Positions 11,500 to 23,460 of a DNA stretch of 64,000 nt are shown piece by piece. Both the position numbers and the translations under genes were made by a program. The stretch lies in the NCBI GenBank assembly GCA_018857735.1, contig JABMCL010000191.1, positions 223,501 to 287,500 on the forward strand, given 5' to 3'. A model generated the notes under the pieces. That model searched no databases and was not told the DNA's origin. It saw only the letters and a list, made by a program, of their open reading frames with translations. This DNA comes from Alviniconcha marisindica (taxonomy: Eukaryota; Mollusca; Gastropoda; Provannidae). The stretch's first letter is position 1, and each line of letters opens with the position of its first letter.

Positions 11500-11910
11500 T
11501 ACACACACAGTGCAAGTAATAATGTTCCATCCATAATAAATTCTAAAAAGCCATAAAGATTATGGGCAATCCAGCAAGCCGCGGTCTCTCCTGAAAGACA
11601 ATGACTTTATACCCTTACAGAAAAGATGCAACCGTTTTGTATGTACCAAAACACAGACTGAATTGTATGTATACTGAGAAATATTCCTTGTATTCAATTC
11701 AAAATCAAGCTGATCATGAATTTCAAGGTTCAGTCTTGCATATTAGGGTTTGGGATGGGAAATAGTCTTATCCAAGTAACAACAACAACAAAAACCCACA
11801 AAATTGCAGATGAACACATGTGACATGCATGTGCACATGCACACACACGTGCAAACACACATACATGGACACATCATATGCATGCATGCACACACAATGT
11901 AGTGCGCATG

Positions 11911-12086
<176 letters not shown>

Positions 12087-12303
12087 CCAAAACAAACTAT
12101 AAAATTATATGGAAATTTGTAGCATTCATTTTCATTTGGCGCAACTTCAACTCTGCGACAATCAAACAATGAAAAGGTAGATGGTTTCGCATGGACTTTT
12201 TTCTGTCCTGATGATGCGGCAAAATTCTTTGAATGGGTTTTATTATTGCTTATTGTAAAAGTGGTAAAAAGATATTTAAAAAGAAAAGGAAAAAAAAAAG
12301 GCA

Positions 12304-12346
12304 ATGGCGTCTGCTATGCAGCAGTTCACGCTGGAAGATTGTAAAG
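12304..12346 (+). CDS. C12orf57: C10 exon 1
   Basis: ATG GCG TCT GCT ATG opens the protein, and the exon ends GTAAAG before a GTACTT donor. The last G is carried into the Ala codon completed by exon 2. Confidence 0.85.
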
Positions 12347-15300
12347 GTACTTGGTCTCTTCTGTTCGTGTTGTGTTATTATTTTAGCACCCACTCTGTTG
12401 TTTAATTGACATTTTAGTGTGTCAGGACCAAGTTTAGTGCGTCAGATACGCATGAATGTACGTAATAATTGTTTGTGGTCAAGCGAGAGTGTTTCAAAGA
12501 GCTTTATTTCTAATGCCACTAACTTCCTACTCCTAGATTACAAAGTTATGCCGCATTTTGAGGAGAAATCCACAACAACAACAACAACAAAAGAACACAA
12601 CAACAAGAAAACCTAAAGACTATGTAAGAAAATTAGAGTGAGATAGCCTTTGAGGATAACAGTTTGTGCTGCAGTCTGGTCTTGAAAGAGTCTAATGAGG
12701 GTGCAACAACAACCAGTCCAGGAAGACTGTTCGGCTCTGGGATTGTTTTGTGTGAAGCTGGCTAAAGTGGAGCTCACAGCCCCCTCATTTTACTTCTTGG
12801 TCGCAAAATGAATAATTCGGCAGTCTTGTGCTCAAACAATCTTTTCATTGTTCGCATGACACTTTATTTTTAATTTTTTAAGGAACTATCTCTCAGTCTC
12901 ACAGGCTAAACTCCCTTGCTAAGAGTAAGACTAAGAGTGGGTTAAAAGAACATGATCTGCAGTAAGTGTTTTGTGACTGAACATGACACTGATTTTGTAC
13001 TGGTTTCATAATGCGACTTTGTTGGACACCATCACTGACAGTAACACTTGTTTCATGAGCTCATTACCACATTGTGTGCTCATTTGGTGTCATCAAAATG
13101 TTTTGGGCATCTTGGATAAAACACCAGGAAGCTTTCAGTTCTGTGTACAGTTCACAGAAGAAATGAATGTGGTTTGCAATCATTTTTGTCACAGGTTGAT
13201 TTTTTCATCAGAGTGGCTATTCGCACCGCCGCTCTGCGAATAATTTTTCTGATGCTCCTTATTCGCACATCCGCTCTGTGTACTGTCATCACTCATTGGC
13301 TTCTTTGCAGAGCGGCAGACAACCAATCACAGTACCTGATTTATATCACATGATCACTTGCCACCATTTCAAACTATGAACCAGTTGTAAAATGGAGGTA
13401 GGCCAGACCTTTGACAGCTGGAGCGAATTTACGAAGTGTAAAGAAGCCTTTTCTAATGCAACTAGCATTCAGTTATGCACAGTGGCCAGCCACAGTATAA
13501 ATAGTGCCATTGAAAAAGTAGTAGAGGGACAACCCAAGTACGAAAAGAAGTTTAAGTATGCATATATATATATATATATATAATATAAAACTTGGATGCA
13601 AGCACTTTGGAGCTGGAGCTAATGGTCCATTCTCCTGACTTTTTTTTCTCCAGAAGACTCAAATATTTTTTTTATTAAGAGTTAGACTTTTCTGTATGGC
13701 TCTTGTTGAGCAGCTAGAATATGGTAGATGGTATGTGCAGCTTCAGTGCTGCCATGTGGTACTGGTGTTGTGCATCTGATATAACATCTGGCATTTTTAA
13801 TTTTGTATTGTGTGTCCATTCCTTTTTTATATTTTAATTTCATCTTGTATCGATAACACACACGCACACAGGTGACCCTGTATGGTTGACAGAACATACA
13901 ATTGTGAAACAACTAAAACACTCGGGAAGCATCAAAGGATCACATCATTCACATCGGAAGACTGCAACTGAAAATCATCCCTGGCAGAAAGCTATGAACG
14001 AGACTGAGAGGATGGGAGAGTTCCAGATGCAAGAAAACCAAAATTGTAGGTTAATTGCAATGCAAATTTTATACTATACTTTACAACCCCTAATAAACTA
14101 TGAACGGCACCAAAAAATATGGCACAGCCAGGTCACTATTTTCACAGCTGTGCGAATAAGGAAACCATCGACCACTATTCGCAGAGCTGCTGTGCCAATA
14201 AGAATCCATGGGCCACTATTCGCACAGCTGCGCTGCCAATAAGAATCCACGTATCATTAATTTGCACCGCCGCGCTGTGAATAGCCACATCCTTTTTTCA
14301 TCTCTGTGGAATGAACTTTTGATGACTTATTGCAACATTCTAGAAAGAAAATTAAAAAAAAAAATAATATCCACAAGAAAAGGTTACCCAAGTCTGTTTT
14401 TGACTCATACTGATTGGTAATATTTGGTAACATTAGCAGGCACATTAATCTTATATTTCAACAAACAAATCCTGACTAAAATAAAATTTTATACCCCCCC
14501 CCCCCCCACTTGATATGACCCTGTTTTTATAATTTTGATACTATTTCTGACCCAAAATGTCATTTAAAATGTCATAAATTTCTGACAGCCTCCTTGGATA
14601 TTATTAATTGTGACTTTTATTCAAATTATTAAAGTACAATGCACATGGAAGTAAAAGAAACTGTGTTCTGTAGTCAGGAATTAGTTCCCTAATTTACAAA
14701 ACTAGTTACACTATGATTATTATTAATTGTATTACATGTAACATGCTATGCAATCTTTACTTGCCCACAGAGTAGATAAAATCTGCTCAAAAAATTCTGC
14801 ATCTGTAATAAGCTTCCATCCTTCCCAATAAGCTGTGTTATTGTCCATGTGAACATTGAGATGTCAAAACTAACAAATCTTGTGGTTTCTATGATTCTAT
14901 GAAGCAGTTGTGTACTTTCACTTTCAGCTGCACTAAGTGATGTTCTTGATGCCTTCAAGCTGCCAGAGAATGCTGCCCGTCTTAGCGAGGCAAGGGACAC
15001 CGCTGGTAATGACATGCTGAAGGGCATGCAAGTTGTCTTCCCTGTTGTCGCCCAGATACAGATGGATGTCATTCACAAATATGGCTTCTTAGCAGAGGGA
15101 GATGGTGAGACACTGACTTTGTCAGTTTACATAATATATTGATGACTGTATTATACACATGTGCATCATGTTTGTGGAGGGAGAGGTGGGAAGGGGGAGA
15201 GTGTAATGCTTGCATGTGTCTTATGTGTGTCAGTAGCAAGAGAAATAAAGGGTGGGGGGTGGGGGGGGAAATGGGGGGTGGGTGGAATGAGAAAGAATGA

Positions 15301-16795
15301 GACTTGCAGAGAGTGATAGACATAAATTCACATATTAAAATTACTTCCTTTTTTCTTTCTTTCTGTCATGTCATACATTGAATGTGACATACATTGGCAA
15401 CCAGTTCTTGAAGAACTTAGGGATCCTGACTCTAGATCAATTAATATGCAACAAAGGAACACCAACCATACATTATGTTTATTATTGTTTAAGACTTTTT
15501 AACTACAAGTGCTACTTCTATAACCAAGCTGCATCAACAGGCGTTGTTGTTTTTTAAAGAGAGTTTTGTACAGCATAACAGCAAGACTGTAACAGAAACA
15601 ATGAAGTATAATCTATCCAACCTGAGCACAAAGTGTATAATTTACAAACACAGAAAAGAGCTTCAGTCTTGTCTTCCTAGTTCACCCCCCCCCCCCCCCC
15701 CCCCCCCCCCCGATTCAAAGAGCAGTGGTGCTTGTGGGCAAGGAGGAGAGGAAGTCTGTTACATGGACATGCCCCCCCACCTCACCACCCTCCTCTCCCT
15801 CGCCCCCCAACCCCCCCACCCCCATCCCCATAACCCTCCCCCACCCCCAAAAAAGGAAAGAAAATTTAAGCAAAAAGAGAAAAATCATCAATGGTCATCA
15901 ATAAGTCTTATGGGAATAAACTTTCAACTGGGGTTCTGTTGTACTTTGAGGGCAGTGGCAGAAAGTGTTATGACTTTAGATCACAAAAGGTGCTCAGCCA
16001 TGTGTAAACCTAATAGTTGTACCTTCAAAATTGGATTAACAGTCCTTTCAAGTGTTAATATTACTTATTTTACTGTCTTGTAAATATTTAAATAGTAATG
16101 TTCATACATTTGAAAGATTTGCCTCTGTGTGTCAGTTGTAGTGTGTGTAGTGTATGTGTTTATAAGTGTATGCTGTAATGTGTGTGTTTATAAGTGTATG
16201 CTGTAATTATGTCTTGTTATTATTACTGCTGCAATGGATTTATGTAGTTATGTCTGTTTCTGTGCTAGAATGATACAGGGTTCCCTTTTAACTCCCCAGC
16301 CCCCTTTTGTGTAAAGCATGTAGAGTGGTATCATCATAGCCACTGGAAGTGTGCTTTACAAAAGTATTAATTTTATATATAATTAATAATATAAATTATA
16401 AAATTATTCAAGTTTTCAGTAGCATAATTGAAAGTTTGGTTTCTGCTCCAAGATCTGTCTGTTTCTGTTCTGTATAATAATATTAGCTTCTGCTACCAGA
16501 TCGTTCTTCCTGTCATCAGTAGTATTTGGCTGCCACTCACACATATAATATCTGTCTATCTATCTATCTATCGATTATGTGTGTGTGTGTGTGTGGTGTG
16601 TGTGTGTGTGTGTGGTGTATGTCTCACATATGTATATGTTTATTTTCAGGTCTAGTTCAGTTTACCAAAGCAGTCCGTCTGTATGAAACTCAAGATCCTG
16701 AAGTTGCCTCCCTTAACCAGGAGCTGCGGGCTTTCTTGATGCCGCCAGTAGGTGTTTCTCCACCTGCTGCCATGGGACAAAATGGAGCCAGCTAG
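12304..16795 (+). CDS. C12orf57: Protein C10 (C12orf57 homologue), complete, three exons
   Basis: The exons are 12304-12346, 14928-15104 and 16650-16795, with TAG at 16793-16795. Together they give 366 nt, or 121 residues. The human protein is about 126 residues. The start MASAMQQFTLEDCK resembles the MASA start of the vertebrate protein. Conserved blocks follow: LSDVLDAF, PENAARLSEARD, ARDTAGNDM, VVFPVVAQIQ, KYGF, then LVQFTKAVRLYETQDPEVAS and a proline-rich LMPPVGVSPP tail. All introns are GT-AG and both junctions split glycine or alanine codons correctly. C10 is a small, mostly helical intracellular protein. Mutation of the human gene causes Temtamy syndrome, with brain and eye defects, and its molecular role is poorly known. 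It diverges from EIF3G. Confidence 0.93.
13210..14292. mobile_element. 1.08-kb inverted-repeat element with 10-bp target duplication, in C10 intron 1
   Basis: The exact direct repeat TTTTTTCATC flanks the segment at 13200-13209 and 14293-14302. The left end reads AGAGTGGCTATTCGCACC. The right end is the inverse of GGATGTGGCTATTCACAG. The ends contain palindromic modules of the type ATTCGCA...GCTG(T)CGAATA, and further modules occur at about 13257, 14143, 14172 and 14214. There is no transposase frame. A TSD of 8-10 bp is usual for hAT, P or Mutator-like elements, so this looks like a non-autonomous member of such a family. Confidence 0.65.
13559..13583. repeat. Short (TA)n microsatellite
   Basis: About 22 bp of TA within the 1.08-kb element. 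Confidence 0.8.
14928..15104 (+). CDS. C12orf57: C10 exon 2
   Basis: The exon is 177 nt, with acceptor CACTTTCAG and donor GATG|GTGAGA. It encodes the most conserved block, from ALSDVLDAFKLPENAARL to HKYGFLAEGD. Confidence 0.95.
15105..16649 (+). other. C10 intron 2
   Basis: The intron has a G-rich patch at 15247-15290, a ~24-bp poly-C tract near 15686 followed by C-rich sequence to 15850, and TATC and TG microsatellites at 16552-16620. No coding exon is apparent. The 179-residue open frame at 15544 is produced by the C-rich stretch. Confidence 0.6.
16650..16795 (+). CDS. C12orf57: C10 exon 3 with stop codon
   Basis: The acceptor is TTTATTTTCAG. The exon encodes GLVQFTKAVRLYETQDPEVA and a proline-rich end, stopping at TAG 16793-16795. 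The upstream extension of this open frame through a TG repeat is intron, not coding. Confidence 0.95.
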
Positions 16796-17122
16796 CCCAC
16801 CCCCTGCTGCAGAGTCAAACTAGGGAACTGAAAATTAACGTATGTGCAATATATTTCAATGCTGAGGGAGCAAGGTGAGAATGACGTGGAAGTGTATGCC
16901 GGCACCAGAGTTCCAGGACACCAACTCCTCCATGAAGACATCTTCTCAGTGCTGTACAGGGGCCTGTTACCATTCACCAGTGAAGTGTAAACTGCAAGAA
17001 CCCAGCCTGCAGGTTTAAAGTCTTTCTCAATGGATATAAGCTGCCCAGGATGCAATGAGTAATGTCCCTTGCTTTGTGTAGGCCAGACTGCTATAATCAA
17101 AGTTCTGTTGTTATCATACATG

Positions 17123-17515
17123 GTCATGACATCCTTAATTCTGAGGGAGAGAGTGAACAGTGCATGCCATGTCATGAGGCTGGTTCAACTGTCATGCAGA
17201 ACTTGTCTGTCATGACATCCTGAGAGAAGGTGTGAACAGGGCATGCCATGTCGTGAGGCTGGTTCAGCTCTCATGCAGATCTTGCCTGTCATGACATCCT
17301 GAGAGAAGGTGTGAACAGGGCATGCCATGTCATGAGGCTGGTTCAGCTCTCATGCAGATCTTACCTGTCATGACATCCTGAGAGAAGGTGTGAACAGGGC
17401 ATGCTGTGTCATGAGGCTGGTTCAGCTCTCATGCAGATCTTGCCTGTCATGACATCAGTAATTCTGAGGGAAAGTGTGAACAGTGCATGCCATAATATAA
17501 GGCTGGTTCAGTTTA
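17123..17515 (+). repeat. Five-copy tandem repeat, 79-bp period
   Basis: Units begin with GTCATGACATC at 17123, 17209, 17288, 17367 and 17446, giving spacings of 86, 79, 79 and 79 bp. Each continues with TGAGAG...GTGTGAACAG, GCATGCCATGTCATGAGGCT, GGTTCAGCTCTCATGCAGAT and CTTGCCT. The outer copies are more diverged than the inner ones. Confidence 0.92.
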
Positions 17516-17960
17516 CAGGAGATACTGTCTAGGGGTCATACAGGCCTTCATGCTTGTGCTCTGTTGGGTAAAAGGTTCTGTTCCCAGTGTCTTGCACAAA
17601 AACATGCACAATTTATTATATCACTGGCCAGTACATGTCCTTGTATCCTTGTATGTTCTGGCTGAAGTTTGCATGTACTTTAAAAGAGAGAAAGTACCAT
17701 AATTATGTGCTTCAAAAAAAGATGAAGTACTGTGGTGGTTTTTCTTTTTTCTTCTTTTTTCACAGCATACTGTGGTAGTTTTGAGATAGCTGCACATTGC
17801 ACAAGTCTTAATGACCTGATATGGATGAAGTGGAACATTTTTGTTTGTTTTGAAAGTGACTTTTTTGTGTGTGTTTGTACTAGTTCTGTGGGGGAAAAAA
17901 CTGCTTTAATTTGGGAGATGACTTTTTGGGGGAGTTGTAGGTATGAGTTATTTCCACCCC

Positions 17961-18020
17961 CAGAAAAGCCACATGAAAACCAGAAAAGCCACATGAAAGC
18001 CAGAAAAGCCACATGAAACC
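17961..18020 (+). repeat. Three-copy 20-bp tandem repeat
   Basis: The unit CAGAAAAGCCACATGAAANC occurs three times head to tail. Confidence 0.92.
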
Positions 18021-18354
18021 TATGACAATACCAAAACAAATGCTGGATAGTAAGAGTTATAGCTTTAGTGACTCAAGCACACTGAAAAGGTCTCCCTGTT
18101 GGAACTTTAGGACCACAATCCATATTTGCATACCTGCAGACCAATGTACCCATGGACTGATGTGTTCACAGATTGATGTGCGTTGGTGTGGGTGTGCTTG
18201 TACACACATGCACCTGTCATTCCATCAGTCAAATGCACTTCTCTCTCAGTGAGTGTCATTAGATTCAGTCACCCTCAAGCAGCTCTGTATTTCCATTGCT
18301 GTTTCCCCCAGCTCACTATTGAACAAATTGTGGGGATAAAGTACTTTGATTTTG

Positions 18355-18360
18355 AATAAA
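18355..18360 (+). terminator. Candidate polyadenylation signal AATAAA
   Basis: AATAAA lies about 1.56 kb after the C10 stop in a T-rich context. Use as the C10 poly(A) signal is inference. Confidence 0.35.
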
Positions 18361-18730
18361 GAATTGTCAGAACATGAAATAGTTTGCAGTACCAGAACTC
18401 TCTCTGTGGTATTTTAATCATGGGCCCAACTCCATCAAATACATTGCTGTCCATTTAACTGACACTGGCATACAACATGCACACACACTGGTCTGTCAGC
18501 ACATTGAGTTGACCCCATATTCATGTTGCATTCACTGTTTCTGCCCACAGATTTCATTTTTTGTCAGTGTCGTCAATAGGGTTGGCATCCACTTACAGAT
18601 CTGTTTACATGTACCACTTAGATCTATGCAGCTACAATTTGCTACCATTTTTGTTGTTGTTGTTGTTGTTGTTGTTTGCTTTCTATGGGGCAAGCTATAA
18701 AGAACAAGGAAAATGTACTCACTCGAAGTT

Positions 18731-18906
18731 TAGGAGCTGTGTGAGAGTCGAGGTGGCCGTCCTGGGCTGTCTGCCCTAACGAGCCTTCTGGTTTCCGTGG
18801 ACGTAAAGCTATATTGAAACATGCTTCAGCATTGGTCTCAGCTTGTCCCTAATATGCCAACTGACATCTGAGGACATTAAGCAACACTACCTACCTACCT
18901 ACCTAC
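18731..18906 (+). mobile_element. SINE family B copy
   Basis: It starts AGGAGCTGTGTGAGAGTCGA, continues through the core GGTTTCCGTGGACGTAAAGC and the module CAACTGACATCTGAGGACAT, and ends in an (ACCT)n tail. Other copies are at 22803, 23301, 29650 and 58850 on the opposite strand. Confidence 0.75.
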
Positions 18907-20132
18907 TCACCAAAAGAAGACCGGTGATGGATACAATTTTTTTAAACAGATATATGTCTTTATCAGAAAATAATGTAACCTGCTGATACTAATGCAGAAC
19001 TGCATCAGTTCATTCTCTTTTTACCCCCTAATGAAGACATCTGTCAAAATTGTGTAGTGTGGTTCCGGAAAAAAAAGTTTTTATAATTTTTTTAATCAAA
19101 TCTGTGACCTGCCTTCTTTTGGTAAGTATGTTTTCCTTTACCTTTTGTTCATCTCACAGTCATTAAAAAAAAATCTTGTTTGGGGCAAGTACATATTTCT
19201 GCGAATTTATTTTGTGTGCTTGTTTTATGTATGTCTTCCCAGTACAGTGTACTAAGGGCAAATGCCAGAACAATTTATGATTCTAAATTTTCTGTGTTTA
19301 ATGTCAGGGTCATAGAAGCTATGGTGCTCACTGTGCAGCCCATGTGTTCTCTTAATTATGTGTATGCGTTGTGATATATACTGTGAATACATTTTTAAAA
19401 AAGCAGAAAGCTGTGTTCGCATTACTTTTTTGCGCATTGTCAGTACATATTGCTACTGTTTTGTGTGTGAATTCAAAGTCTTTTCCTGCATCTCATCCAA
19501 AATTATAATAAACAGACTAATTTGTTTTTTAAACTAGGGCAACACGGTTGAGATGACACAATTTAAACGTTAAAAGATCAGGAAGTGATGTGAAATGCAC
19601 AAAAAACATACTAGTCGGCTTTTGATGGCCGCTCATTTCGTCTAGTCAATCAGTCGCGGATACCAGCATTAGGCCCTGGACTCTTGCATGCTTACCAGTC
19701 ATGAGCGAAATCCCGGTCGTTTCACGCAGTTCAGTGAGAAAACAAATCAGTCAATGATTGATTGACTGGTGGCTGTTAGCAAAAAATACAAAATTGTTCA
19801 TCAACAGTAGGCTATACAGTAAATACTCATTGCTATACAGTTCATCAACATGTGAGCGAGTGCTCTTTGTACGTTTTTACAATAATCCCGCCCCGGTTAT
19901 CAGATCCATGCAATTTCATTACTGTACTGTTAGTAACCCGGGAACCGGAGCAGACGACGCTTTTGTTTTGAAGCGCTGCGTGTTGCGTAACGCCACATGG
20001 CCTTCACACAGCCGACCGGCGATAGCCGCTGGTGCGCGCCATTTTCAAATCTGTTTACTCCCTTAATATTTTGACCGCTTGTTTGTTTACCTACTCCTTG
20101 TTCACCTAGTCCTTTTTATGCAGCAAGCCATG
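18907..20132. other. No recognisable gene
   Basis: The sequence is AT-rich to about 19500, then more mixed with some CpG (19900-20050). No splice-consistent coding exon, RNA gene or repeat was recognised. Confidence 0.4.
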
Positions 20133-21097
20133 TGTAATGTAATTTGGCATCTTAGAATGTTTATTTAGATCTTATTTAGACGCAGGGTCGAGCTTAATCA
20201 GTAGCCGATGCCTCTCTAGGTCCATTCTTTTTATAGCCGTTGTCTGCATGGCGCATTTTCTGTGTAGTACTAGTGAATAGTAGTGAATCGTTGTTTTGAC
20301 TCGATGAAAGTAATTCTGTGTCGATCAGTGCTTTGTCGTATAGTATTTTGTTTAGCTGACTTCATGTTTAGTGTTTATTTTGGGTTGAAATTAACTTATT
20401 AAGTATTGTGTACTGTAGAAGCTAAGTTATATTCATAGACTACTTGGTATCACTATCAGCGCTGCTGCAACTAAAATAACGCGCTCCAGGCGAAAGTACG
20501 CACCATTTGTTTTAGTACTAGTCTTTGAGTGTGTCTTGCTTCTCTTATAGAGCGTTGTATTGTAATTGTTATGTACCATTTTAACCATGGGAGCGTGCTC
20601 TTTATTCTGATATAAGTTTTAGCGACAGTTATGTTTTGTACATTGTGTTAGTTGTGATTTAGTTGTACGAATCTGCTTATAGACAGGTGCAAGCCACGCT
20701 TCCCACTCTTGTTGCAAATTAAATAAGTCATGCATGTACATTTTGTTTATACGGTTTAAAAGGTTGTAACTGTAGCTTTTATTTGATGTATTTCATTTTT
20801 AATTAGTTTAGTTATTGTTGAGGAAACTGTATTTGTGCGGGCCAAGGAAACACAATAGTCAGCCATTTTGTGGTCCAGAGGGCTGATTTCATTGTAGCGA
20901 TAGCGTGTGTTCTTTGCGGCCCGCGCAGTTCTCTTATCTATGCGTGCGCGTGAGGATTTTGGGTGTGCTGAGAAAGTTGTCTGCTGCTGTAGAATAAAAA
21001 CCTGATTGCTGCCGTCCGCCTGCTGTGGTCTCCATTTCGACAGACTCCGCTGCCTGGGTCACTGTCCTGTTCTACGCTCCACCCCCACTCCATTACA
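20133..21097 (+). mobile_element. Probable solo LTR of an LTR retrotransposon
   Basis: The segment begins TGTAATG and ends CATTACA, perfect 7-bp inverted ends with the usual TG...CA. It has a GAATAAAAACCTG polyadenylation-like signal about 100 bp before the 3' end, followed by a GC-rich U5-like stretch. No primer-binding site follows and no polypurine tract precedes. I could not find a matching target-site duplication, so the boundaries are provisional. Confidence 0.45.
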
Positions 21098-21183
21098 AAC
21101 AGTAAATCCTTTTTATTATACAGAGCGAAACTGGCCGTTACGGCCAAAGCACGGCAGCCAATAAAATCATAGTGTCAGTGCTG

Positions 21184-21185
<2 letters not shown>

Positions 21186-21229
<44 letters not shown>

Positions 21230-21285
21230 GAGAGACAGAGAGAGAGAGCGCGCACGTGCGCGTGCATGTGTGTGTGTGTGTGTTG
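21186..21285. repeat. (TA)n, GA and TG microsatellite cluster
   Basis: A TA run of about 40 bp is followed by GAGA, an alternating GCGCACGTGCGCGTGC purine-pyrimidine stretch and a TG run. Confidence 0.9.
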
Positions 21286-22802
21286 TATGCATCGAATCTT
21301 GTAAGCGTTTAGGGTCTGTGTGGGTTAGGCGCTCTAAGTTATTAAGCTGACGTTTCAGCCCGCTTTTACAAGTGGCTGAACTGGAACTTCTTCGCGGGTG
21401 TTCCAGGATTGTCCTCAGGGGACATCTACCTTGACGTTGGTTGTCTGTGCGGCCAGGTCCTCTTTGGACACCCTGCAGAGCTTTCCTGCAAGCGCCGGAT
21501 CCTCAACAGGGGCCAAGGAATGGCTGGCGGATTACGTTGGCAACGTCCACTTGGTACAAGCACCAAACTTGATGTGACCTTTCCGGCGATCATGAGTCCG
21601 GTGCTCTATCAGCAAACCTATCACTGAACTATCCCCGCTCAAGGGCACACCCACACCAAAGATTATAAATACGTATCTTTGCCCACACTCCGAGCATCGC
21701 TCTTCGGCACCTTCCTCCAAACTCGGCCAGATTTGGTTACGTCACTGAAGGGACATTTTTTATCTCCGCCGCAGCTGTCCACCGACGCGGTCAGCGCCCT
21801 CCGAAAGGTTTGGGCCGGTACTAATCAAACTGCAAGCACTGGTTTACGACATCCTTCCTCCAACCACTGCCACAGTTGATTACGCCATAGGTCAGCTGTC
21901 AGCTAACGAAACATTTTTCGATGATGCTCAAACAGCAGTAAGTTTGTAACAGACAGCTCAAATTATATCAGACGTTTCTTTTATAACTGACCACGTTGCT
22001 TACGCCAGCAAAACCAAAATCGTTTGAATCGAGACGGAACTTTTGTTTTCCTTCTATCTTTTTTACCCGTGGCCGTGGATGCGTCTCATGTTTATGTGGG
22101 TGGAGCGTACGGTCTCTGTGGGCGTAAAGCAACATCATTTACAACTGACAATACCAGACAACAACAATTTTGTCCATGTGTCAACGATACACTGATTTCA
22201 CTTGGAATGTTTTGTTTTATTGTGCCACTACACTCATCACACATTCACGCCATCATTAAGTTGCTACAACAGCTAATACTGGGGTCACTTACCAATAAAT
22301 ACGTGAGAAATCCTGCCAACTGACATCAATCTTCACATCACATCAAAATTACCTCTTTACGAGGTCTACCTCAAAAAAATCAAGAAAAAAATCACAACAC
22401 CGCAATTATATAAAGTATGTACAACAAATTAATTAATTAACCGAACTGGCTTACTCCCGCGGCCCACTGTTTTACTCTCATCATGACCCTAACTCTCCCC
22501 ATGATCCTGCATACCACGAGCATCCCCGCCTGGACTCAGCTGACACAGAAGTGGGCCTTGTGCAGCTCACCGGAAACGTCAACAGTCTGTTACACCCTGG
22601 CATTGAAACCACTGACTGAGTTCAGTGGTAGAAACGCTAAAGCGAAACATGGCACAGTCTTTTTGTTTTAGTTTTTTTCCCCGGCCCGGTTTGGAATGTG
22701 TTGTGCCGGATGCCGCAACTGCACGGGCGCGCCGGCCGACGGCTCCAACCATGCCGGGATGCTTCAGTTCAAGCGGGAGCTCCGGCAGTTCTCTTTCTTT
22801 TT
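21286..22802. other. Moderately GC-rich DNA without a recognisable gene
   Basis: Short open frames occur on both strands but none shows a known family, a consistent splice structure or a long open length. Parts may be old repeats. Confidence 0.35.
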
Positions 22803-22968
22803 CAGTGTTGCTGTCCTCGGATGTCGGTTGACATATTAGGGACAAGCTGAGACCAGTGCGTGAGCATGGTTCAGTATAGCTTCTTTTACGTCCACGGAAA
22901 CCATAAGGCTCCTGTCGGTTAGGACAGCCCAGGACGGCCACCTCGACTCTCACACAGCTTCTGAATTA
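22803..22968 (-). mobile_element. SINE family B copy, minus strand
   Basis: On the minus strand it reads AGAAGCTGTGTGAGAGTCGA, then the GGTTTCCGTGGACGTAAAAG core, then GACATCCGAGGACAG. It ends immediately beside a full-length family A element in the same orientation. Confidence 0.75.
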
Positions 22969-22975
22969 TGTCTCT

Positions 22976-23283
22976 AAACATGGTGCTTAACGTCCACAGA
23001 AACCATAAGGCTTATTAGGGACAGGGAGAATGGGGACAGGGGTATTTGGAGGTGGGGGAAGAGGGAAGAATATCGCTACACTGTCACCACCAGAATGACT
23101 TTTGCATTAAGGTGGGGAGCGATGAGAGCCATTTTAATGTTTCATTAATTGTGAGGAACAAAGTCACAAGACTGTCCACAGACGACAACTTTTGAAGCGG
23201 AGAAAGGAGAGCCAAAGCAGATTCGAACCGAGGTCCCTCTGCTTACCAGCCTAAGCCTTACAGCTAGGCCAAACCGGCTCACA
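22976..23283 (-). mobile_element. Full-length tRNA-derived SINE family A, minus strand
   Basis: Read on the minus strand, the head is GTGAGCCGGTTTGGCCTAGC with a B box GGTTCGAATC. The body has CATTCTGGTGGTGACAGTGT, and the tail is CCTAATAAGCCTTATGGTTT followed by CTGTGGACGTTAAGCACCAT. It lies between two family B copies. Confidence 0.85.
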
Positions 23284-23299
23284 GTCTCTTTCTTGGTGA

Positions 23300-23460
23300 A
23301 GTGTTGCTTAATGTCCTCGGATGTCAGTTGACATATTAGGGACAAGTTGTGACCAATGCCGAAGCTCGGTTCAATAATTCTTTACGTCCACAGAAACCAG
23401 GAGGCTCGTTAGGACGGACAGCTCAGGACGGCCACCTCGACTCTCACACAGCTCCTGAAC
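23300..23460 (-). mobile_element. SINE family B copy, minus strand
   Basis: It has the same module order as the other family B copies: AGGAGCTGTGTGAGAGTCGA, the TGGTTTCTGTGGACGTAAAG core, GACATCCGAGGACATTAAGC. Confidence 0.8.

Larger units (their letters stand above)
16796..18360 (+). other. C12orf57: Probable 3' UTR and downstream flank of C10
   Basis: No further gene is visible after the stop. The stretch holds a five-copy 79-bp tandem repeat and a three-copy 20-bp repeat, and ends at an AATAAA at 18355-18360, which could be the polyadenylation signal. Transcript extent is inferred. Confidence 0.4.

Noticed and set aside
15544..16083. 179-residue open frame
   Set aside because: It spans the C10 intron 2 poly-C and C-rich tract. 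The composition is proline low complexity with no family signature.
17123..17515. CRISPR-like array
   Set aside because: The units are directly adjacent without unique spacers, and the context is a eukaryotic 3' flank.
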